Source: Chloranthus sessilifolius (taxonomy: Eukaryota > Streptophyta > Magnoliopsida > Chloranthales > Chloranthaceae). Taken from it: 64,000 bases of DNA. Shown one piece after another: positions 12,466 to 23,535 of the stretch. Below the pieces are notes generated by a model. The model saw only the letters and a program-made list of their open reading frames with translations. It was not told where the DNA came from and did not search any database. Each line of letters begins with the position of its first letter. Position 1 is the first letter of the stretch. The DNA lies in contig CM037588.1 in assembly GCA_021018995.1 (NCBI GenBank), positions 95,020,765-95,084,764 on the forward strand, read 5' to 3'. The position numbers and the translations under genes were made by a program.

Positions 12466-14869
12466 GTAAGGCTTTTTTATTTTCCTCATTTTTTTTTTTT
12501 TTTTTTTGACATCACAGATTCAATCCCAGCTTACTTATCAAAATAACAAACCTACCTTGTAAGTTGATCCTAATAGAGAAAAAAAATATGTTCTTCAGTA
12601 GATGTCACTCTTAATTGCTTGCTTTACTACTTGTAAGGAAGATATTGTGGTGCAATGAAACGCGGAGTTCAAGTCAGTTTTTGGGGACTAAACTGCCTAA
12701 CTCATGCCAAAAGAAAATAAAAAGTTGATGGCCTTTCCTGTTGGCAAACAAAATTATTAAAGAGGCATAAAAAGTTCATTGAGTTATAGATCTTAAGACT
12801 TATGATTGAGTTCGATTATGATCTATGTTCCTATTGTTGAGAAAGCATCAATTGGGAGATGGTGATCCTGGAAAATCGAGGCCATGAACCTTTATAGAAA
12901 TTATGATAGGAACAGTGACCTATTGTTTTCATATGCCCAGAATTTGGATCTCTTATCACATTGAAATGAAGGTAGCATATGATCTTTGTTTAGTTGTATT
13001 CTAAGATTAACTTTTTTATTACAAGCGGTTGCGAGGAATTAAGATTTTGTATGGAAGTTATAGTAAACTATGTGAGCTTCTCTATGGATGCAAATTTGGA
13101 TAAATATATAGGAAGCATCAACGATACTCTCTTGGGTATGCACTGAAACTTCCTCTTCGGGTTTGATATGAAGGTGAACCGCTGAAAACATGCTTATAGA
13201 AATAATTGATTTTGGCAAGACATGTTAATTAATAGTAATATTGTCATCCCTAAGCTGTGAATAATGCCTTCATCTAATGGGCTCAACTATTATCCCTCAG
13301 GGACCTAGCCTACTAGATAAATCATTGACTCTAGTCATTGATGCTTCATTTTGATGATGAGTGATTTGCATCAAATGACTTCTCTGATTGAATCGATTAC
13401 TTTGTGATTAACAATTCAATATATTTGTTAATTTATTTTTTTTCTATAAGCATCAACAGTCGACTAGGGATTAGGCCCGTAGCCCAATGGAAAGTTGACA
13501 ATATTGGAACCTCAGCTCGCAGTGTTAGCTTTTCATGGAATTCTATTTGCGGACTGTAAGTTTTAGGTTGCCTCTTGGTAAATGTCCTCTATGCAATGTC
13601 AATTATTTATTAATGCATACCCTGGTTTACTTGGTTGTTCTGATTGCCTGCTATCTATTGTTGGATATAAAATATCCATGAATAGATATGAACTGCTACA
13701 AGATGATCAAATTTATTCAGTCCACTCAGTTTATCAATAAGGATATTCATATGTATCATAGTGAAAACAACACCCCTACATTGGCATGGATGTCTAATTT
13801 GAATGAGGAGCTTGGGCAAGTATTTTTAGTCGGCTTTCTTTTTTATTTATCGCTGAAGTCTATATAGCCTGTTGCAAATTGTCATTTGTATCTTGTTTAT
13901 ATGTTCTTGTGGCCGGTAACTTAATTTTAAAATTCGTAAAGGGTTTGAGGTATCCTTTAGATCTGATTTCCTTCCCTGGGGTAGGTGGAGTACATATTCT
14001 CTGATAAGATCGGAACCTTAACATGAAATCTAATGGAGTTATTCAAGTGTTCAATTGGTGGAGAGGTATACGGAACCGGTATCACTGAAATAGAAAGGGG
14101 CGGGGCTCAAAGAAATGGTTTGAGAGTTGATGAGGTATGTTTGCTTATATTTTGGTAAAAAGTGCATATATTTTCTTATAATGTAAATTTAATTCACTTT
14201 GCTAATTTCTTTTAGGTAAAAAAATCTGCTACTATTGTACATGAAAAGGATTTCAATTTTGATGATGCTAGGCTAATGCGTGGTGCTTGTTCTTGCAAGG
14301 TAGATCAATCAGTTGATGCAAAGAGAACAAATGACATGTAGCTATATATTTTTTTATTGAAAAAATATTGTTAAGTACATTCTTACATATGTGGAACTAG
14401 ATGCTGTATTTTTTTAATCCAACCCATTTTAGAAAAAAAATGTCATTGTAAATATTTAATTGCTTAATATCATAAATATTTAATTGCTTAATATCATAAA
14501 TATTTAATTACGTTCTCCTTTTAATTTCAGGCGAAGCTTTTTGATTTGAAGCTCACCTTAAACGGATCACTAGGGGACGGGGATACTTGGTAAGAGAGGC
14601 GAAGCATATGTATATATATTTTTTTAATTATGAAAATAGGTCATGGGGTCCTTAGATTGCTAACTCTTTTTTTTTTTTTTTTTTTTTTTTTGAATAAAAA
14701 GATTGAGCATGTAAAGTTTAAAATATTTGGTTGATTTAAAAGGTTGGATCATAGGTTGAGATGCAATCTTTTGTTTGAATAAAAGAATTGGGCATCTATT
14801 TTATTTATTAATGGCATTGAATAATCTGCATTTGAGTTGAATGGATGCGTTTAAATATGAGATTAATAG
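12466..14869. other. No certain gene; unassigned exon-like fragments
   Basis: The expected malectin and kinase exons of the LRR gene are absent. At about 14040-14590 there are three short open stretches separated by GT-AG-like sites, including KSATIVHEKDFNFDDARLM. I do not recognise them. Long poly-T tracts occur at about 12490-12507 and 14668-14691. A SINE-like fragment lies at 13468-13550. Confidence 0.35.
13468..13550 (+). mobile_element. SINE-like fragment
   Basis: Contains the A-box-like word TAGCCCAATGG followed by TTGACAATATTGGAACCTC. It matches, in opposite orientation, the fragment at 10511-10605. No poly-A tail is retained. Confidence 0.35.
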
Positions 14870-15255
14870 CTTTTTTTTTATATAATTTTTTTTAAAGCAT
14901 TAAAAAAAAAATATTATAAAAAGCATAAAAAAAATTGCATTAAAAAAAACATAAAAAAAATATTATTTTAAAAAAATTTGCATAAAAAATTGTCGACATA
15001 ATTTTTTTTTTTTAAAATATATATATATATATTTTAAAAAATTTGCATAAAAAAACCACTGTTTAAGGCAGTGATTTTTTTTATGCTTTTTCACGTAGTG
15101 CTTGATGGTTGGCTTAGTTATTTCAAAGTCAAGATTAAAAATTTTGGGGACCCAGAGCTTGACCTTAATGAGATGTTGTTTCATTGTAGAAGGTGGTCTG
15201 TCAAGCACTCTTTGTGCTTGAGAAGTAGGGATAGGTGCCATAGTCTTGGGTGTGG

Positions 15256-15557
15256 CTACCATTTACCCTTTATGAGCTGCTCTGCCCTTGGACGTAGCAT
15301 CATCCGATTTGGTGCTATGTGTAGCACCAATTTCTTTGATATGATTGCCTTAGTGGACTTAGATTTCTTTTCAGGCGGGGTTGTTGCCTTAGATTGAACT
15401 GGGCGGTGCTGGTAGCAGCCCGTGTATTGTGTACACACGGGGGAGTGATCTCAAGGCTATCATTCTCAGAAACCTCTCTTGTCCTATTGGCGAGCTCAGT
15501 TCTTTCTCTATCGGCCTTAGTCCTCGCCATAAGATTAACAATAAATTCATAGCACAA
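15256..15557 (-). CDS. Unrecognised basic ORF inside the inverted-repeat element
   Basis: On the minus strand an ATG at about 15525 opens MARTKADRERTELANRTREV, followed by SENDSLEITPP and an Arg/Thr-rich stretch. A frame change lies near 15400; the neighbouring frame continues with TTPPEKKSKSTKAIISKK to 15256. The product would be small, hydrophilic and basic. I do not recognise the family. Its position between the arms of an inverted-repeat element suggests an element gene remnant, but that is inference. Confidence 0.3.
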
Positions 15558-15892
15558 GTCCCAGAGATTATAAAAAAATATATTTAATTACCAACATTTC
15601 TAATTAATGCATGCCAAGCAGAGTAAAATCATTCATTCAATCACAATACGTATCATATTTTGTACCCTGCACATCAAAGCCCTTTACAAAAGCAAGGTTC
15701 ATCCTTCACACCTCGCCACCTTTTATATGCATCTGATCTCATCTTCCAGTAGGTTTTAAAATGCATATGATTTTGAAAAGCCAAATTAAAGACAAAGTGA
15801 TTTGATTTTTTGAATATTACCTTAGCAACGCTCTTAAATACAAACCCTAGCTCCTTGTGTATATGTAATGCACAAAAATCCCTGGATCGGGG

Positions 15893-16386
15893 TTTTTAAT
15901 ATTACTTGATTTTTTAATACTTTTTATTCTTTTGTTTTTTAATAAATATTTTTTTCCTCACTTGCTGATTTTTTTCGAATTTAAACCTTGCCAAGTTATC
16001 GCCCAAAATCCGAGAGTGACTATAATTTGGATTTTCGAAACAGATGACTTGTGATTACTTTGGCAAGCTCGAAGCCAAAGTAATTGGGCTTCAAGATTGC
16101 CCAATTATAATTCACTAACACAGAAAGCATGCTTGGGCTTCAAGATTGCCAAAGTAATTAATTACAAGTCATCTGTTATGACAAACCAAATTATCAAGAT
16201 GAAAAAAAGCATCAAAGGCATAGGGAGAGCCTGTTGTCCACATGATAGTCACCGTCGGGGGTTCGGCAACAACTCGGCAAGGTTAAAATAAAAAACAAAT
16301 CAGCAAGTGAGGAAAAAAATAGGAGAAAAATATAAATAAAAAAAGATTAAAAAGTATTAAAAAATCAAGTAATATTAAAAGTAATG
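15893..16386. repeat. Imperfect palindrome of ~490 bp
   Basis: The left arm (from 15893) and right arm (to 16386) match in inverted orientation through AATATTACTTGATTTTTTAA, CCTCACTTGCTGATTT, ACCTTGCC.AGTT.T.GCC, a GTGACTAT segment and ACAGATGACTTGT..TTACTT. The right arm holds roughly 70 extra bases. The centre is about 16080-16130, where AATTGGGCTTCAAGATTGCC is itself repeated. The arms would form a long hairpin. Confidence 0.75.
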
Positions 16387-16726
16387 TTTTATTGAAAATA
16401 TTTCAGACCAAAGAGACCTTCTTGATATAGTTGTTGTTCCTCGTCTCACAATTAATATGGTTTTGACCCAACTCATATATATATCCAGGATCAAGTTTGG
16501 ATTAATTTGTGTTAGTGTTCAGGCTGAGAATCAACCATGGTGCTCGGATAACCGACATTGTAGTTATCAATTCAACAAGGTTAGATTGAAAAAATATTCA
16601 GCAAAATTTGGCAAGTTCTCGGAAAATATCAGAGAAAAAATTGGGGAAAAGTTGAAAAAAATTAAAAAAGATTACTTTCTTTTAAGAAGTCAACAAATTT
16701 TTTGAACGCTACGTGAAAAAAGCCAA

Positions 16727-16925
16727 AAAAACCACTGCCTTAAACAGTGGTTTTTGGAAAAAACCACTTTCTTTGACAATGGTTCTTTTCAAAAAAATCA
16801 CTGCCCTAATTAGTTGTAAAAAAAGCAGTGATTTTTTTTACCACTATACACAGCAGTGGTTTATGAACTACAACAACGACTGCTCTTAACAGTCAGAAAA
16901 TGCACCACTGCTTTTGACAGTGGTT
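16727..16925. repeat. Cluster of CCACTG...CAGTGG short hairpins
   Basis: Words of the form CCACTG(N6)CAGTGG and degenerate relatives recur at about 16733, 16765, 16797, 16825, 16845 and 16902. The first is the reverse complement of the left-side copy at 15056. They resemble subterminal binding repeats of CACTA elements. Confidence 0.55.
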
Positions 16926-17481
16926 TGTTTATGTAATTTTTTTTTGAAAAAATGCAATTTTTATATAAAAAAAAAATCATGTTTATGCAATTTTTCTTTT
17001 AAATACTATTTTCTTAATGAATTTTTCTTAAGGGAATTTTTTAATGCTTTTTTTAATGCAATTTTTTTAATTCAATAACCCCATATTCATAGCAAATAAA
17101 TGAGCCTTTCAGGCCTCGTTAATGTCGTTACTATACAATATAAATTCCAAGTATAATAAATAGCACCTCAGTGCTCTTCCCTCTCTTCCTCATGAATCTC
17201 CGGGACCCTGTGTCAGTGAAAAAAATTGTTTATCACATTTGCATTACAAACCAAACTCAAAAGAAGAAATTAATGTTACAATTTCATCTTTCTTCATCTC
17301 CATCTTTATCTGAATCTCCATGACTAGACTTAGAAATCTTCATTTACGGGTTGAAAAGGCAGTTGCGGCCAACGGGATGCAACTTGTCGTACTGCTCTTT
17401 TGAGAGGTTGTGGAGATCTTAGTCATGGTTTGGGAATTTCTGTATCGGGGGAACGATAGCCATGGAAGACTGTAGAAACCA

Positions 17482-17682
17482 CTAGCTTTCAATCGACGGC
17501 TCACAAAATAGCAAAAATAACATAAAGCTATAAACGCAATAACAACTATTGATCCACCCGATGATTACAATCAACTTGCCACTCGTCTTTGAATGAGAAC
17601 CAGCAAGAATATTTCCAACGAAAGATAACCCATCCAAGCTCCCTGCATCATTGCTCATCTTCATGATCTCTAGTCCATTCAG
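17482..17682 (-). pseudogene. CrRLK1L (malectin-like receptor kinase) fragment
   Basis: Reading on the minus strand from 17682, LNGLEIMKMSNDAGSLDG is the highly conserved end of the CrRLK1L ectodomain (FERONIA/THESEUS family). It is followed by GNILAGSHSKTSGKLIVIIGW and a short hydrophobic segment that looks like the start of the transmembrane helix, then a stop at 17482. The kinase domain and both malectin-like domains are missing. A tgtag acceptor-like site lies just before LNGLE, which is odd because most genes of this family have no introns in the coding region. Intact members are plasma-membrane receptors monitoring cell-wall integrity and fertilisation. This is a short gene fragment lying with other unrelated fragments on the same strand. 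Confidence 0.6.
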
Positions 17683-18456
17683 CTACAATACAATAAAAAC
17701 ACTGCTCATTTGGACCATTATAACGCCAGCATGGAAAATACTTTGTGTCATCAGATGATGGTGTCTGGACTTTGGGCTGTACATGGCAACAAAAAATTCA
17801 TGTCTTAGTCACCAAGATTTAAAAATTACAAATAGGAAGGCCATAGTTGAATTTTGAATTTAAGAGACAATTATAACAAAGTTTCTGGGGGAAGAATGAT
17901 TACTTGCATTGTTGGTCCCACCTTTTTTGAGTAGCTTTTAAGAATTCCCTTTTTAATTTTTTGTGGATAAGCAAATAATTAATTCTTGCAGTGGTGATTG
18001 ATAATAATAGCTTCTTTTATTTTCATATTTCTGAATTCATTTATTAGCTAAGGAATCATTTTCCCGTTGCTCGAATAATTGAAAATAATCATTCTAATAT
18101 CACAGTATATGTCCGAAGCAGCACTCTAACATGTCTGTAGGGAGATATAATGTATCAAACCATTAATTCTTTAAAAAATAATCAGGTTATAAAGTGGCTG
18201 ATTCAGTAAGAAAATTGAAAAGTAAAAAAGGATATTTTTCCTTCAATGTAGTGCAAAGCCAGTGCTGGTCATACATGTTGCGTTCATCAGTTTGAACGAC
18301 AACCAAAACTACAGCACTGAAAAGCACCTAGAAGTTAGTGTGGTGAAGTCATCTTCACCAATTAGTAATTACTAAATTATCCAAAAGCTGGAAAGTACTA
18401 TGAATATAGAACGTTGTTTAACGCCTATAATGGAACAAATCAACAAACGAACTTAC

Positions 18457-18614
18457 TTCAAGGGAAGTATTTGGCTCTATGTTTGATCCAAACATTGATA
18501 TAGTCATGTAGCTAAGATAATATTGAGATGCTACTGAACCCAATATCTGAGGCTCTACAGTGTTTTCATTCATCTTGATGCATCCACTAACTTCCAAATC
18601 TTCCATCATAAAAG
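18457..18614 (-). pseudogene. DExH14/ASCC3-like helicase, single exon fragment
   Basis: A 158-nt exon is bounded by an acceptor (cttag) above 18614 and a strong donor (GTAAGT) below 18457. Its single open frame reads MMEDLEVSGCIKMNENTV, then ILGSVASQYYLSYMTISMFG and SNIEPNTSLE. The SQYYLSY.T.SMFGSNI.P.TSLE segment is a hallmark of the Sec63/Brr2-like region of the tandem DExH helicase ASCC3 (plant DExH14), just before VFLHILS in family members. That next exon is not found to the left. Intact proteins are RNA helicases of the activating signal cointegrator complex. Only one exon is present, so this is a captured or duplicated fragment. Confidence 0.62.
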
Positions 18615-18779
18615 CTAAGACAATACTATAATTAATTAGATGATCTCTCCACACTTACATCCTGCAAATTCAATGGTTTGGAAACAAGGAGGACCCTGTT
18701 TCATTGGCCATTAAGGGAAATAAAAAATATTATATACCAAAGGAATAAGGGCAGATGAGCGCCCATAAATAGATTAGAG

Positions 18780-19010
18780 GCATGATTGTACCTAAATGAG
18801 GTGGAGGTTTGATGGTTACGGAAGAGTGCTGGTCGACACTACTGTCCTCGATTTCGCTGCCGGCGATTTGGGTCTGCTATCACCGATTTCGCCGCCGTTT
18901 TGGAACGAGAGAGAGAGTGAGAGACATGCTGCTGATTTGCATAATGAAGTGACGATTTTCATTACATCACAGTTCTAGGTGCTGCCGATTTTGTTTCTAT
19001 AATATTAAAG
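18780..19010. other. GC-richer unassigned segment
   Basis: This 230-base patch is clearly richer in G+C than its surroundings and has a short GA run, as seen in 5' leader or first-exon sequence. On neither strand does it encode anything I recognise. It may be another captured gene fragment. Confidence 0.25.
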
Positions 19011-19077
19011 TTTCAAAAGTAGTACAACATATCTGAATTTAATGTGAAAAAGGGTAGGGCTGTAACTAAGGTTACTT

Positions 19078-19291
19078 GAGACTCTTTGAACTATTCTGGC
19101 AGTTTCTTTCGATGTGGCCTCTTTCTCCACAACGATAACACTTTCTTCCAATCTCCAGCTTTGCAATCACAAGCCCAGTGGCCATCAATGCCACAATTAA
19201 AGCAACAACCAGATCCAGGAGGAGGACCTTTGCTCAGATACTCTCGAGAACCTCCACCTCCACCTCCTCCTCCTCCTGATCCACGTGGTCC
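19078..19291 (-). pseudogene. RS2Z-type SR splicing factor, zinc-knuckle exon fragment
   Basis: Minus strand, after an acceptor-like ttag at 19292. A Gly-rich linker leads into [15 protein letters not shown], then [14 protein letters not shown], and after a frame change [14 protein letters not shown]. These are the two CCHC zinc knuckles of plant RS2Z32/RS2Z33 splicing factors (family form [14 protein letters not shown]). The copy is broken: the run of A between the knuckles (AAGAAAGTG) changes frame by one base, the conserved Arg of WARDC is Cys, and the frame ends a few codons after the second knuckle with no RS domain. The RRM is also absent. Because an intron edge is kept, it came from genomic DNA, not from a processed transcript. 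Confidence 0.75.
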
Positions 19292-19899
19292 CTAAATCCA
19301 GAGTCATTCATATTGTTATTGTGTTCATGCTCATCAAAAATAAAAAACAAATATTCAAAATTAAAAGAAAGAAACAAAGCCGACCACTCGATATACAAAT
19401 ATAAAAACATATAAGAGCTGAAACTAAATTTAACTTATCAATATGTCTAAGCTACTTCCCTACCTCCTGCACGATGCAGCCGCATAAGCAGAATTGAAGT
19501 GATATTAGTTTCATAAAGAGCACACATAGAAAAGCCAATACAAAATTTTAGCATACTTACAAAAAACGGGGAAAAAACAATATACTATGGAAGACAGCAA
19601 AAAGTACAAGAAGGAAAATAGTACAAGTCATCCTGATAGGAGCTTCAGGATTGCCATCACCCTAGAAGAGACCTCTCTTTTATCCCCCCAAAAAAGCCAA
19701 TGCAGAAGAAAAAAACCCCGACCATGGGAGTTTAACAATTGCAAGATCAAAGCATCATGATGAGGCTTAACTCCCCATCTTCTAGTGCATATAGCAACAA
19801 CTAAGGAGGAATCATGCTCAATAAAAGAATCCTGGAAAACATTTGCGATAACTTCTTCAATTCTCTTCAGAAGGAATTTTTATGAGTTTTCTTATTCTC

Positions 19900-21620
19900 A
19901 AACAACCTTTGATTTTGTTCCTACCACAAATAGTAAATTGTGCTTTTAAAGGTCATTCGAATTATATCCTTTATAATCCTATCACCGTGATATCCATGTA
20001 AATGATTAGCTTCATCAACCACAGACCCTATCGCATTTATCGAAAGGTTGCACCTTGAGAGAACCAACTGCGACTCCCAGCTTGAGTAAGCGCATTTAAA
20101 AAAAAATGATCCTTATCTTCACATGCCCAGCATAGCATGCAACTAAATCGCAGTATCATTCCACGTTTGATCAAATTCTCTGTAGTAAGTTTTCAGTTTA
20201 TAGCCAGCCAAGCTATAAAGGAATGTCGTGGGATTTCATCCTTCTTCAAAATTACATCCTTCCATTTGAAATTCTCATGGTGTTTATCATAACATTCCAC
20301 ACGCATTTGAGGAAGGTTCCCAGATCATTTGATCATTCTTTACATCATAAGGGATAGGTTCGTTCCATTTGAATTTCTCATGGTGCTCATCATAACATTC
20401 CAAGCGCTTTTGAAATTGAAGGCACCAGATGAGGAAGGTTCCCAGATCATTTGATCTTCCTTTACGTCATAAGGGATAAGTTCGGCTTATATTTTTTTCC
20501 TTAGTGGTTACATTCTGGCTGTGATGAAGAGTGATTTTTTCCAACCATTTTCTTCTACCATTCTGGATACTTTGATGTTTGGGTTGCCATCAAACTAATA
20601 ATCACCAAAAAATGGTAGATTTGCCATCCCCAATAATATCGTGGATATGTTTTAGCACATCCTCACGCACTTGGAGTATTCCATTCCAGGTCAAAGAGCA
20701 ATCAGCAGGTTTTGCACAGCTCCACAAGTCGCCATTTCCACAGATGCTTTGGTTTTAGTAGTCGATAGGGAGCTGTTAACAGAAGCAAGATTCCAAAATA
20801 ACTTTACCAAACGTGTTTTGTTCTAGTCTCTTATTCTTCGAAGGTATTCCACCTTCTTCAATTGGTCTACATACTCGGTTACTGCTAATCAGGTACATTG
20901 AGCTTGCAAGAGATGTCACTTCCATAGATATCTAGAAAAAATAGTTTCAATCATCTTGATGACCCATCTGGGGAGGAAAAAGGATGCACTCCAAGAGAGC
21001 TGGAAGCTATTCAAAACAGAAAATTAGCTCTGTATTGCTAGCATAAGATAGGAAATTTGACTTCCATATTTCTAGTCTCTTCTAAATATGATCAACCAGT
21101 GGTTGGCAGAGAGTGCGTCATCCTGCTCGAGAATATGGGAAGGCCCAAGTATCTAATGGGTACGGTTCCTTCAGTAGATTTCAGGAAATCATTAATTTCA
21201 CTCATGTTATCACAAGTTGCACTACGGAAAACACTACCCTTGTTGGCATTAGCTTTAAGACCAGATAATTGATAGAAATTGTCAAGTAAATTCCTAATGC
21301 TTCTAGTTGATTTAATAGTCATTTGAAAAAATTAAAACATCATCTGCAAAAAGCAAATGGAGACAATAAGAGCATTTGGGAAAGAAGGTACCAAAATGTC
21401 TCCCCTTAAGATTCATTCCTCTGTGATATATGCAAATGCTTCCACAACTAGAATGAATAAATATAGAGATAGCGGATCTCCTTGGCAAAGTCCACATTCA
21501 CTTAGAAAGTATCCATGCATTGGGCAATTTATACAAACAGAAAATCTTATAGTCAAACATTTTGCCATCCATTGTAGCCACAAACTATTGCACCGAAACT
21601 TTGATACTTAGAAAGAATAA
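19900..21620 (-). mobile_element. LINE (non-LTR retrotransposon) fragment, RT C-terminal part plus zf-RVT
   Basis: On the minus strand, starting near 21500, reverse-transcriptase motifs appear in order. First a QGDPLS segment (about 21470), then FADDVLIF, the catalytic metal-binding motif of LINE RT (about 21320-21345). Next is SGLKANANKGSVF and the GTVPIRYLGLPI segment (about 21130-21260). Further left, around 20100-20250, frames resembling the reverse-transcriptase zinc-binding domain occur (IPRHSFIAWLAI, LCWACEDKDH). Several frameshifts and stops split it. The 5' part (ORF1, endonuclease and the RT fingers) is absent, which is unusual for ordinary 5' truncation only in that the 3' end is also unclear. 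It is an old, inactive L1-type fragment. Confidence 0.8.
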
Positions 21621-22538
21621 AAGATGGGACTATTTGTTGGTTGGATAGATTACTCAAAAGCTATAAAGAACATCCTCATTCAGTGATTGGTCATACTGAC
21701 AAAAGGTTTATGGTAATAGATGGCAGATGGTAAATATGACGTAAGGCAGATGATTAGTTAAGTGTAAAGAGAAAATATGAAGATGAGTGAGTAATTAGCA
21801 TGGTTTGACCATTATCTCTTTTGAAGGAGTTAGGATCACGATACTCTAATCAAATGTTAAGATTTGTCGTGACCCCAATAAGATGGTTAGATGTGCCAAG
21901 TCTGGATAATAAATTTGATCTATAAGCGATGTTGGTGCCTGTCACCAGGGCGAATAAATTGGATCTTGGACATGGCCCACGTGAGGCACTCAACTACACT
22001 TGAGTACTGATATTGAAATGATGTTAACTCCTTTAAGGCTCCAATAAGTGTAAGTTGGGGTGCTGTTGAGGTCTGAAAGCTGAGCAAAATGTTTTGAGTT
22101 TCAAATTTGGGTATGTTTTTTGAGGTTTGGGGGACAGTAAGAGACGTTGGGAATTTAGGGGAGAGATCCATTTTGTGTTAGTTTGTGTGTGGTGGATTGG
22201 AGACCCTTTCCTCTCCTTGTCTCTGCATGGTGACCATGATGAGGTGATAGTGACCGGTGGATCTCCCCTCATCACACTTATTTTGGTGGTCACTCACACC
22301 TATTAGACCCAAAGCAAAGGTTCTTTTTAGATACACACTCTAAAGCCACGGAAAAAAGAAAAAACAATAACCAAAAATCACAGAAAAATCTCTACCACAG
22401 AATTCAAACAACTTGAAATCGAAGAACAAGAAACAAACGATTCAGATTGCATAATCCACAAATCTAAAAAACCTCAAATCAATAGCAACTCGAACTCGAA
22501 ACATTTGAAAAAGAAGGAAAGAAGAACGCATTCGTTAC
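21621..22538. other. No gene recognised
   Basis: Short minus-strand open frames at 21920-22171 and 22033-22293 have Pro/Ser/Thr-biased composition and no family resemblance. I see no RNA gene or repeat here. Confidence 0.35.
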
Positions 22539-22597
22539 CTTGGGAAGTTTATTTTGAGCGTCGAAAACTGCTATGATCGTCCGATTATCGTCAAATT
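22539..22597 (-). other. Unassigned 59-nt exon candidate
   Basis: On the minus strand an AG acceptor (tttcacag) precedes 22597 and a GTAACG donor follows 22539. The exon reads FDDNRTIIAVFDAQNKLPK in one frame. A possible upstream leader exon ends CCATAAG/GTCAG near 22711. The family is not recognised. Confidence 0.3.
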
Positions 22598-22806
22598 CTG
22601 TGAAATCAAGCATGAGAAACACAAATTCCGTTGAATTAGAAGAAAAATCTACAAATAAATAAAAAAGGGGAAAAAATCAGATAAAAACAGATCACCAAAG
22701 AAAACTGACCTTATGGTGGAAAAATTAGGGCCACCGATTCACTTTGATTGAAGATTCGAATACGGATGGTCGGATATCGAGGCCAAAATCGAATCGAAAC
22801 AAAGAG

Positions 22807-22884
22807 TTAGGGTTTGGGAAGGAAGGAGATGACCTGAATCTGAGTTAGGGTTTGGGGAGGAGGGAGATGACCTGAATCTGATTG
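22807..22884. repeat. Tandem duplication, ~39 bp x 2
   Basis: GAGTTAGGGTTTGGGAAGGA followed by AGGAGATGACCTGAATCT is repeated at once with two or three changes, then a partial third unit (GAGAGTTAGGGTTTG). On the minus strand it resembles a 5' leader rich in CCCTAAC words. Confidence 0.75.
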
Positions 22885-22953
22885 GAGAGTTAGGGTTTGC
22901 AAATGGAGAGACACTACCGTGAGAAATTCGTGAAAAGCAGGTAGACGAGATGG

Positions 22954-23136
22954 CACTACAAAAAATAAGACTATTAGCGGCAGTTTTTTTTAATAAAAAA
23001 CTGCCGCTATTAGTCCTGTCGCTATAAAAAACTGCCGTTACAAAAATAATAGCGGCAGTTTTTTGTAGCGATAGGACTAATAGCGGCAGTTTTTTATTAA
23101 AAAAAACTGCCGCTAATAGTCTTATTTTTTGTAGTG
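22954..23136. mobile_element. CACTA-type MITE, copy 1 (183 bp)
   Basis: The element begins CACTACAAAAAATAAGACTA and ends with the reverse complement (TAGTCTTATTTTTTGTAGTG). It is almost a perfect palindrome built from AGCGGCAGTTTTTT and AAAAACTGCCGCTA blocks. TGG occurs immediately on both sides (22951-22953 and 23137-23139), the 3-bp target duplication expected of the CACTA superfamily. There is no coding capacity. Just to the right, GTAGGTTCAATCC followed by a short poly-A looks like a SINE tail, so the MITE may have inserted into a SINE. Confidence 0.92.
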
Positions 23137-23535
23137 TGGAGAGAGTAGTAGGTTCAATCCTTGCTTAGCCACAAAAAAAGAATGAAGAAATAAATAAAAA
23201 TTCTTGTTGAACCAACTGCTAATTAAATAATTAATCACTATGTAAAGCAAAAATTGAAAAGCTTAAAAACTAACCTCCCAACCACTCCAATTTAAGGCTG
23301 CAAAACCCAATTCTTCCATAGATGGCGAAACCGAGACTCGGATTTATCGAAATAACGAAAGAAACTGAGAAAGAAGATAAAAAATGAAGGTTATCTTTTA
23401 GAGTATGCCGGAAACCCTAGGTTTTTCAAACAGAAGCCCTAACTTTGTCCAAAAGAAGATGGCTTGAATCAGATAACATATAGACCGAATTCACCGAATC
23501 TTCTTCTTCAGATTTGAGATTTTGAGTTTAGAAAG

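Larger units (their letters stand above)
14870..17075. mobile_element. Inverted-repeat element, candidate CACTA-type derivative
   Basis: The two ends are AT-rich and roughly inverted. The left carries repeated GCATAAAAAA and TTTGCATAAAAAA words; the right carries TTTTATGCAATTTTT and TTTTTTAATGCAATT words. Just inside, the left end has CCACTGTTTAAGGCAGTG (about 15056-15073) and the right end has its exact reverse complement CACTGCCTTAAACAGTGG (about 16733-16750), followed by several further CCACTG/CAGTGG hairpins to 16925. Arrays of short subterminal repeats are typical of CACTA elements, but I could not identify CACTA ends or a target duplication. The interior carries a large palindrome and a short minus-strand ORF, listed separately. 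Confidence 0.5.

Noticed and set aside
15071..15397. 108-residue plus-strand ORF
   Set aside because: It is antisense to the minus-strand basic ORF and lies between inverted-repeat arms; composition and lack of any motif suggest a shadow frame.
15893..16386. microRNA precursor
   Set aside because: The hairpin is very long with internal loops of tens of bases and is part of a repeat element; it fits a foldback element better.
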